A stretch of DNA of 51,287 nt from Azospirillum sp. 412522 (GTDB taxonomy: Bacteria > Pseudomonadota > Alphaproteobacteria > Azospirillales > Azospirillaceae). The notes beneath the pieces were generated by a model. It saw nothing but the letters and a program-made list of their open reading frames with translations. It was not told the origin of the DNA and searched no databases. Numbering within the stretch: position 1 is the stretch's first letter; each line of letters begins with the position of its first letter. Made by a program: the position numbers and the translations under genes. Shown in pieces: positions 1 through 7,913 of the stretch. The stretch is taken from the NCBI RefSeq assembly GCF_019805165.1, contig NZ_RWIJ01000041.1:1-51287 (forward strand), written 5' to 3'.

Positions 1-134
1 TCTAAGCGGGAAACCCACCTCTAAACCAGAGCTCCCTTGAGAGCCGTGACAGACCATCACGTCGATAGGAGGCATGTGGACGGACAGCAATGTCTGAAGC
101 TAAGCCTTACTAATCGCTCGATCGGCTTGATCTC
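1..134 (+). rRNA. rrl: 23S ribosomal RNA, 3' end (partial)
   Basis: This is the last part of a large-subunit rRNA gene whose 5' portion lies outside the window. The segment around 58-133 (GATAGG, then GAAGCTAAGCC, TTACTAATCG and CGGCTTGATC) lines up with the end of bacterial 23S rRNA, where E. coli has GTTGATAGGC, GGTACTAATG and the GGCTTAACCTT terminus. The 3' boundary near 134 is an estimate from that alignment. A 5S gene would normally follow within about 100 bases, but none of the conserved 5S blocks is recognisable before the terminator at 226-260. Confidence 0.93.
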
Positions 135-225
135 TCACCGGGCGCCATGCACAGCGGCAAGCCGCTTCATGGACAATCTGAAGATGCGTCCCGTCACTTG
201 AAACTCGATTTTATCGCGATCAGCG

Positions 226-260
226 AAAAGGCCGCCTCCCATACGGGAAGGCGGCCTTTT
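226..260. terminator. Bidirectional rho-independent terminator
   Basis: A near-perfect hairpin has arms at 226-240 and 245-260 around an ATAC loop, with one bulged base. It is bounded by A4 on the left and T4 on the right, so it can act on both strands. It would end the rRNA operon on the plus strand and the polysaccharide operon, whose last stop is at 299, on the minus strand. Confidence 0.85.
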
Positions 261-298
261 CGCGTCCGGAGTCCGGGCTCTCCTTCTCCTCGCCCCCT

Positions 299-1405
299 TT
301 ATTCACCCAGGCCTTTGAAACCCATGTCGCTGTCGGCGATGGTGACGAACCAGTTCTTCGGGTCGCCTACCGTACCGGCCAGTTCAGGCTGGTCGAGCGC
401 GGGACGCACCATCATGCGGGTCGGCGTGCGCAGACCGTTCTTCAGGCAAAGGAAGCCCATCATCGACAGTGGCCGCGCCGCCTGGACGTTCAGCGTCCGG
501 CACATCAGCGCGACCATGCCCTCCCGGCGCGCCAACTCCGTCATCAGCGAGAAGGCCGCCATCAGCCAGCCCGGCCGGGCCAGGTAATCGCAGATCACCC
601 CGACCGGCTCGCCCTTCCAGTGATCGACCCGCAGCACGACGTAGGCCAGCACCGTCTCACCCCGCATGACATAGAAGCGGCGGAAACGGTCGGCCTGCGG
701 CGTGAGGTCGAAGCGCCAGTTCAGGAAAGCCCAGTCACGCCGGGCGATCACCGGATGCTGCGGTGAAGCCGATTCCCAAAGATCGTCGACCCGGTAATCG
801 AAGCGGTCGATCTCCACCAGTTTGGCGCCGAGCAGCTTGGCCGAGAGTCCATAGCCCATTGAGGCCGACGCCAGCGCCGGCTTGCCCACCCTGGCGACCA
901 GCTTGGCCAGCCCGCCGCCATAGGGGCTGACTCGCAGGCAGCGCAGCGGATCGATCACCCGCAGATAGGTCGGCACATTGCCGAGGTCGAGCCAGCCGCC
1001 GCGCTTGTAGGACTTGTAGGCGGCCTCCGTCATCGACAGCGAAACGGCGAGATCGCTGGCCCCGGTGTGGGTCTCCGACAGGGCCGGCCCGACACCGCGC
1101 AGGCGCCATTCCGGCGCGACCATCAGGTCGATCGCCCAGGAGGCCCGGCGGTTGCGGTCGCCAACCTTCAGGGCAAAGGGGATGCCGCCCTGCTGACCGA
1201 CCACCGCCCCGTTGCGCTTGCACAGCCAGAGTTGCGGTCCGTCATGGTCCCGCTCCGGCGGTTCCTCGAACAGCCAGTGGAAGTGGTCGGAACACAGCTG
1301 GATTGCATCGGCACCGAAATGCGCGCGCTGGAAAGTCTCCAGAGTGGCGCTGTCGCCCGGTTCATACCGGGCGACGCCACGTTGCTTCCAGTCGATGACG
1401 CTCAT
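299..1405 (-). CDS. GNAT-family N-acyltransferase of the polysaccharide locus
   Basis: This 368-residue protein has the look of a GNAT acyltransferase. The clearest acyl-CoA-binding stretch is around residues 90-112 (WAIDLMVAPEWRLRGVG, the usual V-x-P-x-x-R-x-x-G-V-G pattern). A second GNAT-like half contains a DWAFLNWRF element near residue 225 and ends in WFVTIADSDMGF. That double-GNAT architecture is common for acyltransferases in exopolysaccharide clusters. The ATG overlaps the stop of the upstream synthetase gene by four bases (ATGA), so the two are translationally coupled. It is the last gene of the minus-strand cluster, and the terminator at 226-260 follows. The acceptor is unknown; an amino sugar or a carrier-bound acyl chain are both reasonable. 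The family assignment is fairly firm, the substrate is not. Confidence 0.75.
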   Translation of the reverse strand: MSVIDWKQRGVARYEPGDSATLETFQRAHFGADAIQLCSDHFHWLFEEPPERDHDGPQLWLCKRNGAVVGQQGGIPFALKVGDRNRRASWAIDLMVAPEWRLRGVGPALSETHTGASDLAVSLSMTEAAYKSYKRGGWLDLGNVPTYLRVIDPLRCLRVSPYGGGLAKLVARVGKPALASASMGYGLSAKLLGAKLVEIDRFDYRVDDLWESASPQHPVIARRDWAFLNWRFDLTPQADRFRRFYVMRGETVLAYVVLRVDHWKGEPVGVICDYLARPGWLMAAFSLMTELARREGMVALMCRTLNVQAARPLSMMGFLCLKNGLRTPTRMMVRPALDQPELAGTVGDPKNWFVTIADSDMGFKGLGE

Positions 1406-2406
1406 GCCTCATCCCCGACGGACACCGGCTGCACCAAGTGGGCATCGCGCAGGATGCGGGCGGAGGTGCGGCGCTTGGCGGTGATGTCCTTGTAGACGCG
1501 GTGGACCTGCTGGACGGTCAGGTTCAGCGCCTCCGCGGCTTCCTCCTCGCTGGCGCCGCGACCGTAGGCGCAGAGCGCCAGATCCAGCTTGTCGTAGGGC
1601 AGGGCGTAGTAGAACTCCTCCTGCGACTGCGGCAGGGTATAGGTGTCGGTGCTGGGCGACTGCGCCTGGATTTCCGCCGGCAGGCCGAGATAGGCGGCCA
1701 TCTGGTAGACCTGGGACTTGTAGAGGTGGGCGATCGGCTTGAGATCGGCCAGACCGTCGCCACCGCGCACGAAGAAGCCCAGCTCATATTCCAGCCGGTT
1801 CGGCGTGCCGAGCACGGCGTAGTTCAGGCGGTCGGCATGGGTGTACTCGACCGTCTTGCGCATGCGCTGCTTCAGGTTGGTGGCGGCAACGACGTCAAGA
1901 TAGACATCGACCGGCATGCGGCTGGTCTGGCGCTCGCCGTCGGGGGATTCCACGGTCAGGGTGAAGTAGTTGACGCGGTCGGCGTCGAGCAGGTTGCCGG
2001 CCAGCCCGATCTTCTGCTTCCAGCCCGGACCGAACTCCGGGAACAGACGGCGGATGGCGTTGTCGCGCCGCTCGTAGCAGCCGAGCGCCTCCAGCGGACC
2101 CGTGATGTTCTCCATCACCGGGGTGACGCCGAGATGCTCGCAGAGCAGGGTGCCGAGGCGGGTGCTCTTCGGCGAGTTTTCCTTTTCCGGCATCAGGATG
2201 CACAGCACGCGCTCCGGCCCGAGGGCACGGACGGCGAGCGTGGCGCAGACCGAGCTGTCGATGCCGCCGGACACGCCGAGCACGATGCCCTGGCGGCGCA
2301 GATCATGGGCGACGATGCGTTGGATGGCGTCTTCGATCTCGCGCGCCGCGGCCGCGCAATCCAGATCGAGGGCCTTCGAGTCGAACGAGGTGAGGGCGTT
2401 CAGCAT
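1402..2406 (-). CDS. nadE: NadE-type ammonia-dependent NAD+ synthetase (ATP pyrophosphatase) in EPS operon
   Basis: An N-type ATP pyrophosphatase of 334 residues. The PP-loop reads SGGIDSS near residue 47. Downstream blocks typical of NAD+ synthetase are visible, such as ATNLKQRMR, ADRLNYAVLGTPNR, GDGLADLKPIAHLYKSQVY and LGLPAEI. There is no nitrilase/glutaminase domain, so ammonia must be free or supplied in trans. The C-terminus (about 285-320) adds a helix-turn-helix-like stretch (SEEEAAEALNLTVQQVHRVY). The usual NAD-synthetase GTGNKSE box is GTPNRLE here, so the substrate may be a carboxylate other than deamido-NAD. An upstream in-frame ATG at 2436 has no ribosome-binding site; the ATG at 2406 has GGGA about nine bases ahead and was preferred. 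It lies 55 bases after the asparagine-synthase-type gene and overlaps the acyltransferase gene by four bases. Confidence 0.78.
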   Translation of the reverse strand: MLNALTSFDSKALDLDCAAAAREIEDAIQRIVAHDLRRQGIVLGVSGGIDSSVCATLAVRALGPERVLCILMPEKENSPKSTRLGTLLCEHLGVTPVMENITGPLEALGCYERRDNAIRRLFPEFGPGWKQKIGLAGNLLDADRVNYFTLTVESPDGERQTSRMPVDVYLDVVAATNLKQRMRKTVEYTHADRLNYAVLGTPNRLEYELGFFVRGGDGLADLKPIAHLYKSQVYQMAAYLGLPAEIQAQSPSTDTYTLPQSQEEFYYALPYDKLDLALCAYGRGASEEEAAEALNLTVQQVHRVYKDITAKRRTSARILRDAHLVQPVSVGDEA

Positions 2407-2461
2407 GGTCACGATTCCCAATGGGGGTTGATGCATCGTCGGTCAGAAAGGGCCGCGGCTG

Positions 2462-4501
2462 TCAGGCCGCGGTGGGCTGGGGCGTGGCGGTCCCGGCGTC
2501 GCCGACCCGGTCCTCCAGCACGTGAATTTCGGCCCGGTCCAGGGCGGCCCGCTGGTCGCGGAGGCGCTGGGGCAGTTCGTCGTGGACGTAATGGGCCAGC
2601 ATCTGCAGGGTCAGCGTGCCGACCAGGGCCATCTCCTCCCGTTCCCCCGCCATGTTGCCGTTCTGGCGGTGGGCCTTGTCGGCCAGGGCGGAGACGGCGG
2701 CGGCGTCGGTCAGGCCGTAACGGGCGAGCGCTTCCGGCGACAGCAAATCGCGGACATAGTCCGGAGCGCCGTCGCCGAACAGGGCCGTAGTCATCGGCGC
2801 GCGGTAGGGCCGCTTCGGCCGCTGGAAGATCTCGGCCGGCAGATGGCGGGCGGCGAGCCGGCGCAGGGCCAGCTTGTCGCGCAGACCCAGCATCTTCACG
2901 CGATCCGGCAGGGCGGCGCAGAGGTCGTCCACCGCCGGATCGAGGAAGGGGTAGCGGACCTCGATGCTGTTGGCCATGGCGACTCGGTCGCCCTGGGCCG
3001 ACAGCAGGTAGGGGGTCATGAAGGTGGCGATCTCCGCCCACTGGCTGCGCGCCAGCGGCGACCAGCGCGACCAGCCGTCCGGCAGATGGGCCGCCACATG
3101 CGCCTCGAAGGCGGCGTCGTCGGCGGTGGCCTGGACATCGGCGGACAGCAGGCGCTGCGACCAGGCGGTGTTCCGCCAGCGGGTGCGGTGGGCGTAGAAG
3201 GTCTCGTCGGTGTCCATCATTCCGCGCTTGAAGAAGGCCTGCCACAGCGGGCTGTCCTTCTGGCCGTTGACGGCGGCGAAGGGATGGACGCGGCCAAGCA
3301 GCTTCGGCCGGGCCTTGCTGCCGGGCTGCCGCGCCCAGAAGCGGCGGACCTTGTCCTCCTTGAAGATGTCGTAGCCGGCCAGCCACTCGTCGGCGCCCTC
3401 GCCCGACAGCACGACGCGGATGCCGCTTTCGCGCACCAGACGCGACAGCAGGAACAGCGGGGCGGGGGCGGTGCGGACCAGCGGCATCTCGCCATGGCGG
3501 ATGACGTCGGGCAACGCCGACTGGATGTCCTGCGGGCCGCAGAGGATGTCGTGATGTTCGGTCCCGACATGGCCGGCGACCAGCCGCTGCTGCGGCGTCT
3601 CGTCGAAGCCGGCGTCGGTGAAGCGGACGCCGAAGCTGTGCATGTGGGTGGTGTCGAGCTTGCGGGCCAGGGCCGCGATCACCGAGCTGTCCAGCCCGCC
3701 GCTGATGTAGACGCCGACCGGCACGTCGGCGCGCAGCCGCAGGCGGATGGCGTCGAGCAGCTTCTCCTCCAGCCGGTCCGCCGCCTCGTCGAGCGACAGC
3801 TTGGCCAACGCCGGATCGGTGACGAAATCGGGCTGCCAGTACCGGTCGACATGCAGCGCCAGCGTGGAGTCGACGCGGATTGCGGTGGCTGCCGGCACGC
3901 TCTCCACGCGCTCGAACACGCTGCCGTGCGGGGCGGTGCTCCAGTGGGTGAAGACCTGGGCGAGACGGGCTGGGTCGAAGGCCGGAGCCACCCGGCCACC
4001 GCCGAACAGGGCCTTGGCCTCGGACGCGAAGACCAGATGGTCGCCACGGCGGGCATAGAACAGCGGCAGAATGCCAAGCCTGTCGCGGACCAGCCACAGC
4101 TCGCGCCGGGTGGTGTCCCACAGGCAGATGGCGAACTGGCCGTTCAGCTTGGCCCAGGTGGCGGGGCCGTATTCCTCGAAGGCGTGGACGATCACCTCGG
4201 TATCGGTCTGGGTGTAGAAGCGGTGGCCGCGCGCCTCCAAATCCCGCCGCAGCTCGACATGATTGAAGATCTCGCCATTGAAGCTGATCCAGAGGGTGCG
4301 GTCCTCGTTGTGGATCGGCTGGAAGCCGCCAGCGAGGCCGACGATGCTGAGCCGCGCATGGGCAAGTCCGATCCGGTCGTCACGGTAGAAGCCGTAACCG
4401 TCCGGGCCGCGGTGGCCCAGCATGGCGATCATGCGCTTCAACTCGTCCAGACCGGCCGGTTCGGCACGCGATCCTGCGAGAACTCCGGCGACACCACACA
4501 T
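2462..4501 (-). CDS. asnB: Asparagine synthase (glutamine-hydrolysing) / amidotransferase
   Basis: A full-length class-II amidotransferase of 679 residues. It starts MCGVAG, leaving Cys2 as the N-terminal nucleophile that hydrolyses glutamine. The first half has the HRGPDGYG, LAHARLSI, FNGEIFNH and DTEVI blocks of the Ntn glutaminase. The second half carries the PP-loop (VYISGGLDSS, near residue 265) that adenylates a carboxylate, followed by LSGEGADEWLAGY. Homologues of this size inside polysaccharide clusters usually do not supply free asparagine; they amidate a sugar acid or a lipid or peptide component. It lies between an acyl-CoA ligase and a NadE-like synthetase, which suggests a dedicated amidation or activation step. 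The start is fixed because Cys must follow the initiator Met. Enzyme class is secure; acceptor is unknown. Confidence 0.9.
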   Translation of the reverse strand: MCGVAGVLAGSRAEPAGLDELKRMIAMLGHRGPDGYGFYRDDRIGLAHARLSIVGLAGGFQPIHNEDRTLWISFNGEIFNHVELRRDLEARGHRFYTQTDTEVIVHAFEEYGPATWAKLNGQFAICLWDTTRRELWLVRDRLGILPLFYARRGDHLVFASEAKALFGGGRVAPAFDPARLAQVFTHWSTAPHGSVFERVESVPAATAIRVDSTLALHVDRYWQPDFVTDPALAKLSLDEAADRLEEKLLDAIRLRLRADVPVGVYISGGLDSSVIAALARKLDTTHMHSFGVRFTDAGFDETPQQRLVAGHVGTEHHDILCGPQDIQSALPDVIRHGEMPLVRTAPAPLFLLSRLVRESGIRVVLSGEGADEWLAGYDIFKEDKVRRFWARQPGSKARPKLLGRVHPFAAVNGQKDSPLWQAFFKRGMMDTDETFYAHRTRWRNTAWSQRLLSADVQATADDAAFEAHVAAHLPDGWSRWSPLARSQWAEIATFMTPYLLSAQGDRVAMANSIEVRYPFLDPAVDDLCAALPDRVKMLGLRDKLALRRLAARHLPAEIFQRPKRPYRAPMTTALFGDGAPDYVRDLLSPEALARYGLTDAAAVSALADKAHRQNGNMAGEREEMALVGTLTLQMLAHYVHDELPQRLRDQRAALDRAEIHVLEDRVGDAGTATPQPTAA

Positions 4502-4571
4502 GAGCAGTCTCTCTGTCCTGGGGTGGGTGTTCTTGTATTGGTGTTGGGAGCCCTATCGGCCCCTCCCTGGC

Positions 4572-4601
4572 CCGTCCCCGCTTACGCGGGAGAGGGGACG
4601 G
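4572..4601. repeat. Small intergenic palindrome, REP-like
   Basis: An inverted repeat (CCGTCCCC at 4572-4579, GGGGACGG at 4594-4601) encloses a smaller CCCGC-TTAC-GCGGG hairpin. It overlaps the stop of the acyl-CoA ligase gene. The motif resembles short GC-rich palindromes scattered between genes in many alphaproteobacteria. It could reduce read-through into the downstream amidotransferase gene, but there is no T-tract. Confidence 0.4.
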
Positions 4602-6183
4602 CGGTTGTGATCGGACGTGCCTGCCGATGGGGGTGGGCCGCCTGCGCCTCTTCCATCAGGTCCGCGCGCCTGATCTTGCCGGAGTCGGTCTTCGGCAGGC
4701 TGTCACGGAACTCGATGAACTTCGGGACGAGGTGGCTCTCCAGGCGGCCCCGGCAGTGCTGGCGGATCACCGCCTCCGAAACGACGGCGCCCTCGCGCGG
4801 GACCAGGAAGGCCTTGACCGCCAAGCCGTCGGCATCGTCGTGGACGCCGATGACGCAGGCTTCCAGCACGCCGTCGAGCTCGTACAGAGCGTTCTCGACC
4901 TCCTTGGGGCTGACCTTCTCGCCGCGGCACTTGAAGACGTCGTCCTTGCGGCTGACGAAGTAAAGGTGCCCTTCGGCGTCCTGGGTGAACAGGTCGCCGG
5001 TGAACAGCAGGGTTTCGCCCTGTGGGCCGCGGCGCAGGCGCCGGGCGGTCTCCTCCGGCCGGTTCCAGTAGCCGCGCATCACGTTGGCGCCGCGCACCAC
5101 CAGCTCGCCCACCTGGCCGGGGGGAAGACGGTTGCCGTCCTCGTCGGCGACGAAAGCTTCGCAGTTGGGGATGGCACGTCCGACCGAGGTCGGCTTCATC
5201 TCCAGCTCGGCGGGATCGAGCGTGCTGATACGGGTGCAGCACTCGGTCATGCCGTACATGGAATGGAAGACCGCCTGCGGGAAACGCTCACGCAGCCGTT
5301 GGAGATGGGCGGCCGGCAGCGGGGCGGCAGCGTTGGTCAGGTAGCGCAGGCTGCCGAGATCGGCGGTCTTCGCCGCCTCCAGCCCCAGCAGGGTGGAGAA
5401 GACGGTCGGCACGCCGGGCAGGCCGGTGACGCGGTGCAGGACCATGCGCTTCAGCGTTTCCATCGGGAAGGCGAAGGAGCGCTCGAGCACCAGGGTGAAG
5501 CCGACGCGCGCGCCGGTCAGCACCTGGGACAGGCCGTAACCGAAGGTCAGCGGCAGGACGCACATCACCACGTCGTCGGGCGTGTTCCCCAGATAGGTGG
5601 AGATCGCCCAGCTGGTGTTGACGTAGTTGCCGTGGGTCAGCATCACGCCCTTCGGCCGGCCGGTGGTACCGGAGGTATACATGATCGCCGCCAGATCCTG
5701 ATCGATCAGACCGGGATCGGCCGGCTGGCGGTGTGGAGCCGCCAGGGCGTCGGCGTAGAGCAGGCCGGTGGCGCCGTCGGGCAGACCGGTGCCGACCCAC
5801 AGGATTGTCGGCGGGGTCTCCACCGCTTCCAGCGCCGGCAGGACCTGCCGGGCCAATGCTGCCGGCGCGAGCAGGACCCGGACCCCGGCGTCGGCGAGCA
5901 GGTAGGTCAGCTTGTCGGCTTTGGTCGAGGGATTGACGGGCACGAACACGCCGCCGGCCTTCAGCGTGCCGAACAGGCCGGCGACATATTCGATGGAGTT
6001 CTCCAGCATGACCGCGACGCGGTCGCCGCGGGCGACCCCCGCCGCCTGGAGCGCGCAGGCGACGGCGTCGCTCTCGCGGTCCAGCTCGGCGAAGCTGCGG
6101 CGGGCATCTCCGGCGATCAGGGCGGTGCGGGACGGATCCCGCTCTGCCGTTTCGCTGAGGAACTGGTGAACCAGATGGGCCAT
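4582..6183 (-). CDS. Acyl-CoA/acyl-ACP ligase (AMP-forming)
   Basis: A 533-residue member of the ANL adenylating superfamily of normal length. The phosphate-binding signature is MYTSGTTGRPKGVM near residue 168. The adenine-binding MYGMTE lies near 315. The hinge region reads TGDLFTQDAEGHLYFVSRKDD, followed by KCRGEKVSPKEVE, and the catalytic lysine is in PKTDSGKIRR near residue 508. It therefore activates a carboxylic acid as acyl-AMP and transfers it to a thiol. The acyl carrier protein just upstream (75 bases away, same strand) is the obvious acceptor. The layout (ACP, ligase, AsnB-like protein) resembles the acyl-CoA ligase/amidotransferase sets of exosortase-associated polysaccharide clusters, though no exosortase is seen here. 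Confidence 0.88.
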   Translation of the reverse strand: MAHLVHQFLSETAERDPSRTALIAGDARRSFAELDRESDAVACALQAAGVARGDRVAVMLENSIEYVAGLFGTLKAGGVFVPVNPSTKADKLTYLLADAGVRVLLAPAALARQVLPALEAVETPPTILWVGTGLPDGATGLLYADALAAPHRQPADPGLIDQDLAAIMYTSGTTGRPKGVMLTHGNYVNTSWAISTYLGNTPDDVVMCVLPLTFGYGLSQVLTGARVGFTLVLERSFAFPMETLKRMVLHRVTGLPGVPTVFSTLLGLEAAKTADLGSLRYLTNAAAPLPAAHLQRLRERFPQAVFHSMYGMTECCTRISTLDPAELEMKPTSVGRAIPNCEAFVADEDGNRLPPGQVGELVVRGANVMRGYWNRPEETARRLRRGPQGETLLFTGDLFTQDAEGHLYFVSRKDDVFKCRGEKVSPKEVENALYELDGVLEACVIGVHDDADGLAVKAFLVPREGAVVSEAVIRQHCRGRLESHLVPKFIEFRDSLPKTDSGKIRRADLMEEAQAAHPHRQARPITTAVPSPA

Positions 6184-6258
6184 GGAGATGTCCTTCTTAC
6201 CTTTGCCCGTCTCTTGGCGCCTGTCTCGCGGCCTTCCGCCGTTGCCAGCCCCTCGGGG

Positions 6259-6552
6259 TCAGGCGGCGTTGCGCAGTTCCTGCTTGCGACCGACGAAGGC
6301 GGCGATGCGGTCCACCGATTCCAGGTTGTCGGCCACCATGTCGTCGTCGTCGACGGCGATGCCGAAGCGCTCTTCCAGGAAGGCGACGACGTGCATGATG
6401 CCGGTGCTGTCGATGATCCCCGACTCCAGCAGGGATTCGCTGTTGTCGAAGCCGGAGTCCTTGCCGAGCAGGAAATTCTCCACGATGAACGCGCGGATTT
6501 CCGGCAGGGCGGGAGCGGTCAGGGTCGTGTCGGTCAGGGTGGCGGTCCGCAT
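6259..6552 (-). CDS. Acyl carrier protein
   Basis: A 97-residue discrete carrier protein. The phosphopantetheine attachment site is the serine of GIIDSTG (Ser49), in the usual position at the start of helix II. The rest fits a four-helix carrier (IRAFIVENFLLG; AFLEERFGIAVDDDDMV; NLESVDRIAAFV). It is the first gene of the ACP / ligase / AsnB / NadE / GNAT sub-operon and probably holds the acyl group that the ligase activates and the GNAT protein may transfer. The -IDST- core differs from the DSL of fatty-acid AcpP, as in specialised carriers. Confidence 0.88.
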   Translation of the reverse strand: MRTATLTDTTLTAPALPEIRAFIVENFLLGKDSGFDNSESLLESGIIDSTGIMHVVAFLEERFGIAVDDDDMVADNLESVDRIAAFVGRKQELRNAA

Positions 6553-6882
6553 GTCTCTGAAAACTCCTGCTGGGTTCGGTCGACTTGGGGTGTCGTGACT
6601 GGGGGTTGATTTGGGAAAAGGTCGGTCTGAACGGGGAACCGGAAGATTTGCCGGGAGGCTGTCCGGGGGTAGGTCCGGCTACCTCCTGTCATCTGTCCCG
6701 TAGTGGCTCGGCCCCCTCGTTTTCGCATCGGCGTGATATGCAATTTTATTGTGATGATTGCGGTGGTTTGCGAGGGATCAAAGGATAGGAGTGGATTGAA
6801 GTCTGTGGTTAGCCACTCTGTTGTCCGGTAATAGAGCTTGTCGCGTGATGCTTGACGTTCGTCTTGGCGTGAGCGATCCGGG
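6553..6882. promoter_or_regulatory. Intergenic region, probable promoter for the ACP sub-operon
   Basis: About 330 bases lie between the deacetylase stop and the ACP start. No convincing gene is visible. The stretch around 6736-6760 is unusually AT-rich for this genome (ATATGCAATTTTATTGTG) and would be a sensible place for a minus-strand promoter. Exact -35/-10 boxes cannot be assigned. Confidence 0.35.
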
Positions 6883-7815
6883 TCATACGCCTGCCGACTT
6901 GGGCTTTGCCATCGAACCTGTCCATTCGGGCGTGGCCTTGCCGGCAGGAATATCGACGGGGGCAGCCTTGCGCTTGCGCAGCCAAGCCGGAATGCCGGTC
7001 AGCTGGACACTGAGCCATTCCACCGTCGCGTCGTCGGACACCGGGAAGGCCTTCAGCCGCAGCGGATCGCTGGAGGCGTCGTTCCAGCCGGGATCGATGG
7101 TGCGGGCCGTACGGTAGCCGGCACGCCGGATCTCATCGACCTCACGGTCGCTGAAATCGCCGTTGGGAAAGGCGAAGTGGCGGCAGGTCCGGCCCAACGC
7201 CTCCTCCAGCTCGCTGCGGCACAGGGCGATCTCGTCGGCGCAACGGCCATCGTCGCATTGCAGCAGGATCGGATGGGTGCGGGTATGGGCGCCGTAATCG
7301 GCGACATCGGTCATCCGCGCGATCTCGTCCCAGGTCATCGCCTGGCGGTCGGCACCGTCGCGGTCGGGATCATTGCCGGCCTCGGCCAGCAGGCGGCGGC
7401 GTTCCGGGTCGGGAACGCGCTTCAACCGCTCCACCCCGATGTCGTCGGCGGCGGCGGTCTTCCACCAATAGGGACGGGAAGTCCCAACGATCTGGCTGCA
7501 CAGATAGATCGTCGGGCGCAGGTCGAACTCGCGGAACAAAGACGCCAGCGCCGTGTTGTTCCGATGCCCGTCGTCGAAGGTGATGACCAGCGGATAGTCC
7601 GGCAGCTTGTCCCAGTGGCCGGTCTCCATCGCGGTGGCGACGGCGTCCAGCGTGGTGAAGCCGTAATGCTTGGCGTACCAGCGCAGATGCTCGCGCAGCA
7701 CGTCCGGGGTCGGGTCGTGGTATACGACGATGGTGACCGCGTGTCGCGCCTTCAGGAACCGCTGCATCGCACCGAATCCCGACCAGCGCACCAGATTGGC
7801 AATGGCGTTTTTCAT
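6883..7815 (-). CDS. Polysaccharide deacetylase (NodB-homology, CE4)
   Basis: A 310-residue NodB-homology protein. The metal-binding and catalytic Asp-Asp motif is LVITFDDGHRN near residue 80, and the metal-binding His pair is in YGAHTRTHPIL near residue 178. A later FAFPNGDFSDREVDEIRRAGY segment is typical of the family. These enzymes remove N-acetyl groups from GlcNAc-type residues. No signal peptide is evident (the N-terminus is MKNAIANLVRW), so it may act on a lipid-linked repeat in the cytoplasm or at the inner membrane face. It lies about 98 bases downstream of... the minus-strand order is GT4 gene (7914-9083) upstream of it being terminated at 7914, then this gene starting at 7815. Family is firm, substrate is inferred. 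Confidence 0.87.
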   Translation of the reverse strand: MKNAIANLVRWSGFGAMQRFLKARHAVTIVVYHDPTPDVLREHLRWYAKHYGFTTLDAVATAMETGHWDKLPDYPLVITFDDGHRNNTALASLFREFDLRPTIYLCSQIVGTSRPYWWKTAAADDIGVERLKRVPDPERRRLLAEAGNDPDRDGADRQAMTWDEIARMTDVADYGAHTRTHPILLQCDDGRCADEIALCRSELEEALGRTCRHFAFPNGDFSDREVDEIRRAGYRTARTIDPGWNDASSDPLRLKAFPVSDDATVEWLSVQLTGIPAWLRKRKAAPVDIPAGKATPEWTGSMAKPKSAGV

Positions 7816-7876
7816 GGTGCCCCCTCCTTCCTCTCGATGCTCCCGGCCCCGGCCTTAAGCCAGCCTGAACCGGAAG

Positions 7877-7906
7877 CGGCCTGCCGGGCTCGGCGCCGGC
7901 AGGCCG
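7877..7906 (-). terminator. GC-rich hairpin after the GT4 gene
   Basis: Perfect 11-base arms (CGGCCTGCCGG at 7877-7887, CCGGCAGGCCG at 7896-7906) lie eight bases past the stop of the glycosyltransferase gene. There is no T-run on either side, so it may be a weak terminator, an mRNA-stabilising hairpin or a processing site. Confidence 0.45.
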
Positions 7907-7913
7907 TTCAACG

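Noticed and set aside
135..225. Search for 5S rRNA or tRNA after the 23S end
   Set aside because: The interval is too short for 5S, lacks its conserved blocks, and no cloverleaf with an acceptor stem and T-loop (GTTCGANTC) can be formed.
2407..2436. Longer N-terminus of the NadE-like protein from the ATG at 2436
   Set aside because: No ribosome-binding site and ten extra residues without family similarity; the ATG at 2406 has GGGA at a suitable distance.
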